From contig NZ_VMNW02000002.1 of assembly GCF_007713735.2 (NCBI RefSeq), forward strand, positions 62,001 to 126,000: a stretch of DNA of 64,000 nucleotides. The letters run 5' to 3'. Shown here piece by piece: positions 25,957-33,044 of this stretch. This stretch comes from Amycolatopsis acidicola. GTDB taxonomy: Bacteria; Actinomycetota; Actinomycetes; Mycobacteriales; Pseudonocardiaceae. Every line of letters begins with the position of its first letter. Position 1 is the first letter of the stretch. Below the pieces are notes generated by a model that saw only the letters and a list, made by a program, of their open reading frames with translations, was not told the DNA's origin and did no database searches. Both the position numbers and the translations under genes were made by a program.

Positions 25957-26618
25957 GCGCACCCGCTTTGCGCGCGCTCGGGTTGCGGCGCCGGTTCGCG
26001 CATCCGAGTGGTGACGTGGAGGTGCTGCGCGGGCTGGAACTGTCGGTGGACGCCGGGGAACTGGTGACGGTGTCGGGCCGGTCGGGCTCGGGCAAGAGCG
26101 CGCTTTTGGCTCTGCTGGGCGGTTTCGACTCCCCCGACGCCGGGCGTGTGCTCCTCGGTGGCGAGCCGGTGGACGGGGCGCCGCCGTGGCACACGTGCGC
26201 GGTGCTGCCGCAGGCGCTGGGGCTCGCGCCGGAGCTGACGGTCGGGGAAAACGTGGCGCTGCCGTTGCGGCTGCGCCCGGACGGGGACAAGGACGGCATC
26301 GACATGCGCGTGTCCGCGCTGCTGGGCGATCTCGGCGTCGGCGCCCTCGTCGAGCGGTACCCGGGCGAGGTGTCTTTCGGCCAGCAGCAACGGGTCGCGC
26401 TTGCGCGCGCGGTCAGCGGGCGCCCCAAGGTGCTGCTGACCGACGAGCCGACAGCGCATCTGGACGCGGCGAGCAAACCCGCCGTGCTGCGGCTGCTGCG
26501 GCGCTGCGCGGACGAAGGCGCGGCGGTCATCGTCGCCACGCACGACGATCAGGTGCGCGCGGTCGCCGACCGGCGGTTCCGGCTCACCGACGGCGTGATC
26601 ATGGCCGTACCCGGCTGA
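25953..26618 (+). CDS. Second ABC ATP-binding protein with degenerate signature motif
   Basis: A 221-aa ATPase with Walker A GRSGSGKSA (the final Thr replaced by Ala), Q-loop LPQALG, Walker B VLLTDEPTAHLD and switch His VATHDD. The signature is VSFGQQQRVALA, lacking the second Gly of LSGGQ. This suggests an asymmetric heterodimer with the preceding ATPase, where one composite ATP site is degenerate. Start ATG at 25953 in an ATGA overlap. Downstream, the SGNH hydrolase has its own likely promoter. Confidence 0.88.
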   Translation: MSAPALRALGLRRRFAHPSGDVEVLRGLELSVDAGELVTVSGRSGSGKSALLALLGGFDSPDAGRVLLGGEPVDGAPPWHTCAVLPQALGLAPELTVGENVALPLRLRPDGDKDGIDMRVSALLGDLGVGALVERYPGEVSFGQQQRVALARAVSGRPKVLLTDEPTAHLDAASKPAVLRLLRRCADEGAAVIVATHDDQVRAVADRRFRLTDGVIMAVPG

Positions 26619-26622
26619 TCCG

Positions 26623-26628
26623 TAAACT
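26623..26628 (+). promoter_or_regulatory. -10 element (TAAACT) for the SGNH hydrolase gene
   Basis: TAAACT sits five bases before a GTG and eight before the ATG of the hydrolase, with no ribosome-binding site. This fits a leaderless transcript, and marks the hydrolase as a unit separable from the ABC operon. Confidence 0.5.
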
Positions 26629-26636
26629 TCTCGGTG

Positions 26637-27716
26637 ATGCGGAGATATCGGTGGTGGATCGGCGCGGGTGTGCTGATCTTCGTGGTGGGCCTGGTCGCTG
26701 TCTTCGTGTTCTCCGGGCCCGGCACCCCACCCGGTCCGGTGCGGCGGCCGGGCCCGCCGGGCACCGGCCCGCTGACCATCGTTTCCCTCGGCGACAGCAC
26801 GGTTTCCGGTGAGGGCGCGGGCAACTACACGGCCGACACCAACGGCGCCAACGGGGACTGGTGCCACCGCTCCCCCGACGCCGAGGTGTTCGAGACCGAC
26901 GTGCCGGGGATCGCGGCGAAGCTGAACCTCGCCTGTTCCGGGGCGCCGGCCGCACAGGTCGGGCTGGGCCAGACGGAGCAGTGGACCGAGCCGTCGCAGG
27001 CGGAGCAGCTGGCGAACCTGGTGAAGGACCACCGGGTGTCGGTGGTCGTGGTGGCGGTCGGCGCGAACGACGACCCGCATTTCTCGGAGCTGGTCTCGCA
27101 GTGTTTCCAGGCGTGGTTCCTGTCCGGGAACCCGCCGTGCAGCGATTCGGTCGCCCCTGGCTGGCAGGCGCGGGTCGACGCGATGGTGCCGAAGGTGGTG
27201 TCCGCGCTGAACGACGTGAAGACGGTGCTCGCGCGGGCCGGGTACCAGGCCGGGGACTACCAGCTGGTGCTGCAGTCCTACGCCTCCCCGATCGCGCCGG
27301 GGATCCCCGCGGATCTGCAGAACCTCAACGGCTGCCCGTTCAAGACCGCCGACCTGCAGTGGGTGCGGGACAAGGGCGTGCCGGCCCTGTCGGCGGGCCT
27401 GGCGAGCGCGGCGAACCAAACGGGCGCAAGGTTTCTGGACCTGTCACGCGCGGGGCGTGGTCATGAGGCGTGCAGCGGCGGCGCCGACGCGAGCAAGGAG
27501 TGGTTCTCGCGGCTGACGTTGCAGCTCAACGACCTGACCGACGCGAACCGGGCCAGTCACGCGTTACAGGAGTCCTTCCACCCCAACGCGAACGGGCACG
27601 CGCAGATCGGGCGCTGTCTGACGGAGTTCCTCGCCACGGCACTGCCTTCGGCGGCCTGCCTGTCCGGCTCGGACGGGAACCTGCACGCGGCGGCCACGGT
27701 GTCAGCGTCCGGGTAA
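26637..27716 (+). CDS. Membrane-anchored or secreted SGNH hydrolase
   Basis: A 359-aa hydrolase with an N-terminal hydrophobic helix (about residues 7-27) acting as signal anchor, a Pro/Gly-rich linker, then SGNH blocks: SLGDSTVSGEG (Ser near 54), the Gly block, VGANDDPHF near 143 and SFHPNANGHAQIG near 317. Four or more Cys in the domain suggest disulfides, consistent with extracytoplasmic location. Probably an exported esterase/lipase. GTG three bases upstream is an equal alternative start. It contains a TTA codon at 27564-27566. Its stop and that of the toxin gene sit within a GTAAGCGCTTAC palindrome (27713-27724). Confidence 0.85.
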   Translation: MRRYRWWIGAGVLIFVVGLVAVFVFSGPGTPPGPVRRPGPPGTGPLTIVSLGDSTVSGEGAGNYTADTNGANGDWCHRSPDAEVFETDVPGIAAKLNLACSGAPAAQVGLGQTEQWTEPSQAEQLANLVKDHRVSVVVVAVGANDDPHFSELVSQCFQAWFLSGNPPCSDSVAPGWQARVDAMVPKVVSALNDVKTVLARAGYQAGDYQLVLQSYASPIAPGIPADLQNLNGCPFKTADLQWVRDKGVPALSAGLASAANQTGARFLDLSRAGRGHEACSGGADASKEWFSRLTLQLNDLTDANRASHALQESFHPNANGHAQIGRCLTEFLATALPSAACLSGSDGNLHAAATVSASG

Positions 27717-27720
27717 GCGC

Positions 27721-28020
27721 TTACAGGTCGAGCGCGGCGCGCAGCGCGACGTCCACCTGTTCCTGGATGGCGTGGTCGATCTCGGCGACGCGCTCGGTGA
27801 GCCAGGGGCGGTAGAGCCGGGTGAGGTTCAGGGTGGAGATCCAGAACCGGGAGTCCAGCGCCACGCCGAGAATGTCCTGCGGGTCGCGTTCGAGCAGTTC
27901 GGTGCCCAGCAGCCAGGGACGTTCGGACTCGTTCACGCCGTCCGAGGACAGCAGCAGGACGGTGCGTTCCCTGGCCGGCTGCGTGGGCGGCCGGTAGGTC
28001 CAGACTTCACCCCTCCGCAC
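27721..28020 (-). CDS. MazF/PemK-like toxin
   Basis: A 99-aa protein that starts MRRGEVWTYRP, the hallmark N-terminus of MazF/PemK endoribonucleases, and continues RTVLLLSSDGVN; the C-terminal VDVALRAALDL is also typical. The catalytic residues of MazF are not obvious beyond the N-terminal Arg/Glu region. Overlaps the upstream antitoxin by 14 nt and would be made after it, as usual for type II toxin-antitoxin pairs. Probable sequence-specific mRNA cleavage. Confidence 0.75.
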   Translation of the reverse strand: MRRGEVWTYRPPTQPARERTVLLLSSDGVNESERPWLLGTELLERDPQDILGVALDSRFWISTLNLTRLYRPWLTERVAEIDHAIQEQVDVALRAALDL

Positions 28021-28237
28021 GCAGCTCCTCTTCCGCGGCGGCGAGTTCGGCTTCGTCGGCGACGGCGTGCTCCTCCGCCGCCGTGGCGAGGTGGGGCCCG
28101 TAGCCGGTGCGGACGGCTTCGCGGCGCGCGGCCTTGGACAGCCACGACGACAGCGAGATGCCGTGCGCCTTGGCGGCGCGTTCGGCGAACTCGACGGCCG
28201 CCGCGTCCAGCGACAGCGTGACCTTACGTGTTGCCAT
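28007..28237 (-). CDS. Ribbon-helix-helix-type antitoxin
   Basis: A 76-aa protein: the N-terminal strand TRKVTLSLDAAAVEFAERAAKAHG and following helix (LSSWLSKAARREA) look like a ribbon-helix-helix DNA-binding fold; the C-terminal 30 residues are acidic (DEAELAAAEEELRAEG) and would wrap the toxin. TACGAT lies seven bases before the ATG, so the operon is probably leaderless and self-repressed. Cognate to the MazF-like gene it overlaps. Confidence 0.78.
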   Translation of the reverse strand: MATRKVTLSLDAAAVEFAERAAKAHGISLSSWLSKAARREAVRTGYGPHLATAAEEHAVADEAELAAAEEELRAEG

Positions 28238-28257
28238 ACCTTTTATCGTACCCCCGG

Positions 28258-28719
28258 CTACAGGGTCGGGGAACGGCCTTCGAACGGGGTGGAGAGCACG
28301 ACCGTGGTGCGGGTGGACACCTTCGCCGACTCGCGGATGCGGCGCAGCAGGTCCTCCAGCCCGCGGGGCGAGGCGACCCGCACGAGCAGGATGTAGGACT
28401 CGTCTCCGGCGACCGAGTAGCAGGACTCGATCTCGGTGATGTGCTCCAGGCGCTGCGGGTAGTCGTCCGGGGCGGCCGGGTCGTTCGGCGTGAGCGAGAT
28501 CAGCGCTGTCAGCGGGAGGCCGATCAGCTCGCCGTCGAGCTGGGCGGCGTAGCCGCGGATCACGCCGCGCTGTTCGAGCCGCCGCACCCGCTGGTGCACG
28601 GCGGACACCGACAGCCCGACGCGCTCGGCGAGATCGGTGAAACTGCAGCGCCCGTCGGTGGCCAGTTCCCGCGCGATGGCCTGGTCGAGCGGCTCCAGGG
28701 TTCCTTCGGTGGCGCTCAT
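28258..28719 (-). CDS. Lrp/AsnC-family transcriptional regulator
   Basis: A 153-aa Lrp/AsnC protein. The N-terminal HTH (LDQAIARELATDGRCSFTDL, then VGLSVSAVHQRVRRLEQRG) is followed by a RAM ligand domain (about 70-145; GDESYILLVRV near 105). The start ATG overlaps the M24 peptidase stop in ATGA, so it is translated with that gene. It probably responds to an amino acid, in keeping with a peptidase or creatinase-like partner. Confidence 0.9.
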   Translation of the reverse strand: MSATEGTLEPLDQAIARELATDGRCSFTDLAERVGLSVSAVHQRVRRLEQRGVIRGYAAQLDGELIGLPLTALISLTPNDPAAPDDYPQRLEHITEIESCYSVAGDESYILLVRVASPRGLEDLLRRIRESAKVSTRTTVVLSTPFEGRSPTL

Positions 28720-29861
28720 GCGCCCAGCACGACGAGCTCGTGCGGCCGGTTGTTGAGCGGTTCGACCCCGGTTTCGGTGACCACGACGATGTCCTCGATG
28801 CGGGCGCCCCAGCGGCCGGGCTGGTAGATGCCGGGCTCCACGCTGAACGCCATCCCCGGCTCGAGCGGGAGCGTGCTGCCGCCGACGATGTAGGGCTCCT
28901 CGTGCACGTCGAGCCCGATGCCGTGGCCGGTGCGGTGGATGAAGAACTCGCCGAACCCGGCGCTGGTGATGATGTCGCGGGCGGCGGCGTCGATCTGCTC
29001 GGCGGTGGCGCCGGGGCGGACGGCCTGCACCGCGGCCTGCTGGGCGCGCTGCAGCAGGGCGTAGGTTCCGGCCACGTCGGCGTCGCGCGGTTCGCCGACG
29101 GCGTAGGTGCGGGTGGAGTCGGAGTTGTAGCCCGAGGCGATGGGGCCGCCGATGTCGATCACGACGACGTCGCCCTGCTCGATCACGCGATCGGACACGT
29201 CGTGGTGGGGGCTGGCGCCGTTGGGGCCGGAGCCGACGATCACGAAGTCGGGGTGAGTGTGGCCCTCTTCCACGATCGCGGCGGCGATGTCCGCGCCGAC
29301 TTCGGCCTCGGTGCGCCCGGCCCGCAGCCACTCGCCCATCCGCGCGTGGACCCGGTCGATCGCTTCGCCCGCTTCGCGCAGGGCGGCGATTTCCGCGGCG
29401 TCCTTGCGCATCCGCAGCTCCCGCACCACCGGGCCGGCCAGCGTCTGCTCGGCGGAGCCGAGCGCGTCGCGGAAGGCCAGCACGTGCAGGGCGGCGGTGT
29501 TGTCGCTGACCGCGACGCGGCCCGGTTTGCCCAGCCGGTCGGCGACCATGCGGTACGGGTCCTCGCCGTCGACCCAGGTGACGACCTCGACGCCCAGTTC
29601 CGCGGCGGGCACGTGCGCGTAGCCGGGCGCTTCGAGCTTCGGCACCACGAGCGCCGGCGTGCCGTCCCCGGCGGGCAGGACGAGCGCGGTGAGGCGTTCG
29701 AACGAGCCGCCGGCCTCGCCGATGAGGTAGGACAGGTCGGAGCCCGGGGCGATGAGCAGGGCGTCGGTCTCCGCCGCGGCCGCCGCCTGGCGGGCCCGGC
29801 CGAGCCGGGCGCGCAGGGTTTCGGGGGCCAGGGGTGTGGTCTGTGGTGCTCGGCGCGACAT
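28716..29861 (-). CDS. M24-family metallopeptidase (Xaa-Pro aminopeptidase-like)
   Basis: A 381-aa pita-bread-fold protein. N-terminal creatinase-like domain (residues 1-145) and catalytic domain with all five metal ligands: Asp in VIDIGGPIASGYNSDST (two Asp), His in HRTGHGIGLDVHEEP, Glu in FSVEPGIY and Glu in RIEDIVVV. It should release N-terminal residues from Xaa-Pro peptides or act on a related substrate. The ATG at MSRRAPQ was chosen; a GTG eight codons upstream is possible. Overlaps Lrp by 4 nt. Confidence 0.9.
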   Translation of the reverse strand: MSRRAPQTTPLAPETLRARLGRARQAAAAAETDALLIAPGSDLSYLIGEAGGSFERLTALVLPAGDGTPALVVPKLEAPGYAHVPAAELGVEVVTWVDGEDPYRMVADRLGKPGRVAVSDNTAALHVLAFRDALGSAEQTLAGPVVRELRMRKDAAEIAALREAGEAIDRVHARMGEWLRAGRTEAEVGADIAAAIVEEGHTHPDFVIVGSGPNGASPHHDVSDRVIEQGDVVVIDIGGPIASGYNSDSTRTYAVGEPRDADVAGTYALLQRAQQAAVQAVRPGATAEQIDAAARDIITSAGFGEFFIHRTGHGIGLDVHEEPYIVGGSTLPLEPGMAFSVEPGIYQPGRWGARIEDIVVVTETGVEPLNNRPHELVVLGA

Positions 29862-29891
29862 GGGCGAGAGCCTATCGGGCTTCACGGCGGT

Positions 29892-30581
29892 TCACGTGTT
29901 GGCCAGGCGGGTGAGCCATTCGATGAGCAGGCGCTGTTCGGCGGCGCTGAGCGCCTCGAACTCGCCGCGGCGCAGGGCTTCGCTGAGCGAGGAGGCGCGG
30001 GTGGCGACGCCGGTGTCCGGTGTGGACGGCCGTGCGGTGGTGATGGCCCCGATGACCATTTCCCTGACCTGGCCGGGTAATCCGGGGTCGCGTTCGGCCG
30101 GTGGGGTGGCGTTGATCGTGAAGACGAGGCCGATCCCGGTCGCGAGCGCGATCTTGACCGCGCGGTCGACGCTGGTGGTCAGGCGTCCGGCGTCGGCGAT
30201 GCGGGTGATCATGCGGCGCAGGATCGCTTCGGCGGTCTGGCCAGCGGGTGACGCGGTGCCGGTGCTGTTGCCGTACATGAGCTCGTAGAACGCCGGGCGG
30301 GCGAGCCCGAACTCGAGGTGCAGATCCCAGCCGCGGCGCAGATCCTCGACCGGGTCGTCGGTCTCCCCGAGTGCCGTCTTGTCGGCGAGGTAGGTCTCGA
30401 ACCCGTAGGCGGCCAGCGCGTCGAGCAGCCCGTCCTTGTCGCCGAAGAGCCGGTACAGGGTGGGCGCCTGCACCCCGGCGGCGGCGCTGACCGCGCGCGT
30501 GGACAGGGCATCGCGCCCCTGGTCCGCCAGCAGCGTGGCGGCGGCTTCGAGGATGCGGTCGCGCGTGGACACCTCCGTCAT
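29892..30581 (-). CDS. TetR-family transcriptional regulator
   Basis: A 229-aa TetR repressor: HTH in residues 8-55 (RDRILEAAATLLADQG ... GVQAPTLYRLFGDKDGLLDAL) and an all-alpha ligand domain. Divergent from the aldo/keto reductase gene. A clear dyad operator begins five bases upstream of its start codon, so it should repress itself and probably the reductase. Confidence 0.9.
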   Translation of the reverse strand: MTEVSTRDRILEAAATLLADQGRDALSTRAVSAAAGVQAPTLYRLFGDKDGLLDALAAYGFETYLADKTALGETDDPVEDLRRGWDLHLEFGLARPAFYELMYGNSTGTASPAGQTAEAILRRMITRIADAGRLTTSVDRAVKIALATGIGLVFTINATPPAERDPGLPGQVREMVIGAITTARPSTPDTGVATRASSLSEALRRGEFEALSAAEQRLLIEWLTRLANT

Positions 30582-30585
30582 GTTT

Positions 30586-30606
30586 CCGATGATAACAGAT
30601 CATTGG
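30586..30606. promoter_or_regulatory. Dyad operator between TetR and aldo/keto reductase genes
   Basis: A 21-bp imperfect inverted repeat: left arm CCGATGAT (30586-30593), 5-nt centre, right arm ATCATTGG (30599-30606), matching at seven of eight positions. It starts five bases upstream of the TetR ATG. A separate CGATATCG palindrome (30618-30625) lies within the same 85-bp gap. Most likely the TetR binding site. Confidence 0.6.
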
Positions 30607-30666
30607 TAGCGCGGGTTCGATATCGGTGCTACGGTGATGTCGTTAGCAACGTGAACAGGAGGATTC

Positions 30667-31662
30667 ATGGACACGCGCAGGCTCGGTGCCACCGGTCCCG
30701 TCGTCTCGGCGCTCGGGCTCGGCCTGATGGGCATGTCGGATCTCTACGGCCCGGCCGACGAGGCGGAGTCCGTCGCCACCATCCACGCGGCGCTCGACGC
30801 GGGGGTGAACCTGCTCGACACCGGTGACTTCTACGGCATGGGCCACAACGAGCTGCTCGTGCGCGAGGCCCTACGCGGCCGTGCCCGCGACAGCGCGGTG
30901 ATCAGCGTGAAGTTCGGCGGGCTGCGTGACCCGGACGGTGGGTTCACCGGACAGGACGGGCGCCCGGCCGCGGTCAAGAACTTCGCCGCCTACACCCTGC
31001 GGCGGCTGGGCACCGACCACATCGACGTCTACCGGCCGTCCCGGCTCGATCCGAACGTCCCCATCGAGGACACCGTCGGCGCCATCAAGGAGCTGATCGA
31101 GGCCGGGCACGTCCGCCACGTCGGGCTGTCCGAGGTCGGGGCGGACACGCTGCGGCGGGCGGCGGCCGTGCATCCGATCGCGGATCTGCAGATCGAGTAC
31201 TCGCTCCTCTCCCGCGGCATCGAGCAGGAGATCCTGCCCGCCGCGCGGGACCTGGGCATCGGGATCACCGCGTACGGCGTGCTCTCCCGCGGCCTGCTGT
31301 CGGGCCGGTGGAGCAGCGACCGCGCGCTGACCGCCGGGGACTTCCGCGGCTTCAGCCCACGCTTCCAGGGCGAAAACCTGGAACACAACCTCAAGTTGGT
31401 GGAGGCGCTGCGGTCGGTCGCGGCGGAGAAGGAGGTCACGGTCGCGCAGGTCGCCATCGCCTGGGTCGCCGCGCAGGGCACGGACATCGTGCCGCTGGTC
31501 GGCGCCCGCACCCGGGCAAGGCTCGCGGAATCCTTGGGCGCCACCGGATTCAGCCTCTCCGAGGCCGAGCTGAAGGCGATCGAGGCGGCGGTCCCGGCGG
31601 GCGCGGCGGCGGGTGCCCGTTATGACGCGGGCTCGATGCAGGCGCTGGACAGTGAACGCTGA
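30667..31662 (+). CDS. Aldo/keto reductase
   Basis: A 331-aa (beta/alpha)8 aldo/keto reductase: LLDTGDFYGMGHNELLVREAL with the catalytic Asp and Tyr near residue 57, VISVKFGG with the catalytic Lys near 80, and the C-terminal NADPH-site VPLVGARTRARL. The usual active-site His in the DLYxxHxxDP region is replaced (VYRPSRLDP), a variant that could alter the reaction. AGGAGG ribosome-binding site. It has its own promoter space under TetR control and a strong hairpin follows the stop. Confidence 0.88.
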   Translation: MDTRRLGATGPVVSALGLGLMGMSDLYGPADEAESVATIHAALDAGVNLLDTGDFYGMGHNELLVREALRGRARDSAVISVKFGGLRDPDGGFTGQDGRPAAVKNFAAYTLRRLGTDHIDVYRPSRLDPNVPIEDTVGAIKELIEAGHVRHVGLSEVGADTLRRAAAVHPIADLQIEYSLLSRGIEQEILPAARDLGIGITAYGVLSRGLLSGRWSSDRALTAGDFRGFSPRFQGENLEHNLKLVEALRSVAAEKEVTVAQVAIAWVAAQGTDIVPLVGARTRARLAESLGATGFSLSEAELKAIEAAVPAGAAAGARYDAGSMQALDSER

Positions 31663-31675
31663 GCGGGTCCGGGCG

Positions 31676-31717
31676 CGGGTTCGGCGGGCACTAGGCTCCA
31701 CGTGCCCGCCGAACCCG
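31676..31717 (+). terminator. 16-bp stem hairpin after the aldo/keto reductase
   Basis: Positions 31676-31691 pair perfectly with 31702-31717 around a 10-nt loop, 14 bp after the stop. It should terminate the reductase transcript. The loop contains TAGGCT (31692-31697), a plausible -10 hexamer for the NagZ-like gene, so terminator and promoter may overlap. Confidence 0.7.
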
Positions 31718-31739
31718 GACCGCTGGACTTCGAGAGCCG

Positions 31740-32897
31740 ATGAACCTCCGCACCGCACTCGTGTTCGTGGTGACCGCTGGGCTACTGGCCGGGTGCGGCG
31801 GCGAGCAGGCACAGGTGAGCTCACCCACGACCTCGGCGGCCCCGGCGTCGCCCGGCCCGGCATCCGCGGGCACGCCATCGTCGGCGGCGCCGTCCCAGGC
31901 CACGGATCCGTGTGCGCCGGTGATCTCGCAGATGTCGCAGCGGCAGAAGCTGGCGCAGTTGCTGGTGGTCGGGGTCAGCCCGAGCGATCCGGCCGGTGCG
32001 GCGGAGACGGTTCGCGAGCAGCAGGTGGGTGGCATCTTCATCGGGGGCAACCCGACGGCGATCCTGACCGGCGGCGCGCTCGACCCGGTGCACGCCGCGG
32101 CGCGCTGGGGCGTGTCGGTCGCGATCGACGAGGAGGGTGGCCGGGTCCAGCGGATCGACGCGCTCGACGGTTCGATCCCCAGCGCCCGCGTCTTGGCCGC
32201 CACCATGAGCCCCGAGCAGGTCCGCGGCCTGGCGCTCGATCGTGGCCGGCAGATGCGGGCCCGTGGGGTCACCGAGGACTACGCCCCGATCTTGGATGTC
32301 AGCGCCCAGCCCGATGACGGCCCCATCGGCGACCGCTCCTTCAGCACCGACCCGCATACGGCACGCACCTACGCGCTGGCGTTCGCCACCGGGCTGAGCG
32401 AGGCAGGGGTGACACCGGTGCTCAAGCACTTCCCCGGGCACGGCAGCGCCGAGGGGGATTCGCACGAGGGCGCCGTCACCACTCCCCCGCTGGATTCCTT
32501 GCGCGCCAAGGATCTCGTGCCGTACGAGGGGATCGCCGACTACGGGCGGGCGAAGGTGATGGTGGGCCACCTGACCGTGCCGGGCCTGACCGGTCAGCAG
32601 CCCGCGTCGCTTTCGCCCGCCGCCTATGGACTCCTGCGCGGAGACTACCGCTTCACCGGGCCGGTGATCACCGACGATCTCGGCGCGATGCGGGCGATCA
32701 CCAGTGACCACCCGCTGCCCGACGCGGTGCTGGACGCGCTCCGGGCCGGGGCGGATCAGGCGCTGTGGTCGTCCGGGGGCAAGGTGTCCACGGTGCTCGA
32801 TCGCCTCGAATCCGCGACGGCTGACGGGGAACTGCCCGCCACGCGGGTCGACGAGGCACTCGGGCGGGTGCTGCGGGCCAAACACACCTGCGGCTGA
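31740..32897 (+). CDS. NagZ-like beta-N-acetylhexosaminidase lipoprotein (GH3)
   Basis: A 385-aa lipoprotein: signal peptide with lipobox LLAGC (Cys19), a Ser/Pro/Ala-rich linker (20-55), then a GH3 domain. KHFPGHGSAEGDSHEG near residue 232 carries the Lys-His-…-Asp/His substrate and general-acid motif of NagZ, and the catalytic nucleophile Asp lies in VITDDLGAM near 308. It cleaves beta-N-acetylglucosaminides from peptidoglycan fragments outside the cell, unlike the cytosolic NagZ of Gram-negatives. A small hairpin follows. Confidence 0.9.
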   Translation: MNLRTALVFVVTAGLLAGCGGEQAQVSSPTTSAAPASPGPASAGTPSSAAPSQATDPCAPVISQMSQRQKLAQLLVVGVSPSDPAGAAETVREQQVGGIFIGGNPTAILTGGALDPVHAAARWGVSVAIDEEGGRVQRIDALDGSIPSARVLAATMSPEQVRGLALDRGRQMRARGVTEDYAPILDVSAQPDDGPIGDRSFSTDPHTARTYALAFATGLSEAGVTPVLKHFPGHGSAEGDSHEGAVTTPPLDSLRAKDLVPYEGIADYGRAKVMVGHLTVPGLTGQQPASLSPAAYGLLRGDYRFTGPVITDDLGAMRAITSDHPLPDAVLDALRAGADQALWSSGGKVSTVLDRLESATADGELPATRVDEALGRVLRAKHTCG

Positions 32898-32904
32898 GGT
32901 CGGC

Positions 32905-32924
32905 CACCCGCCGCCTCGCGGGTG
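32905..32924 (+). terminator. Hairpin after the NagZ-like gene
   Basis: CACCCGC (32905-32911) and GCGGGTG (32918-32924) form a 7-bp stem with a 6-nt loop, eight bases after the stop. A TACGAT hexamer (32940-32945) just downstream may be the -10 of the next gene. Confidence 0.5.
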
Positions 32925-33044
32925 ACGGGCGGGGTTCAATACGATCTTCCCCGCGGCTGCGTTGCGGCTTGCCGACGAAGGGTTTACACCGTTCGGCGGC
33001 ACGGCCACACTGCTCGGCGCGGCGGACGAACTGGGGAGGACACC

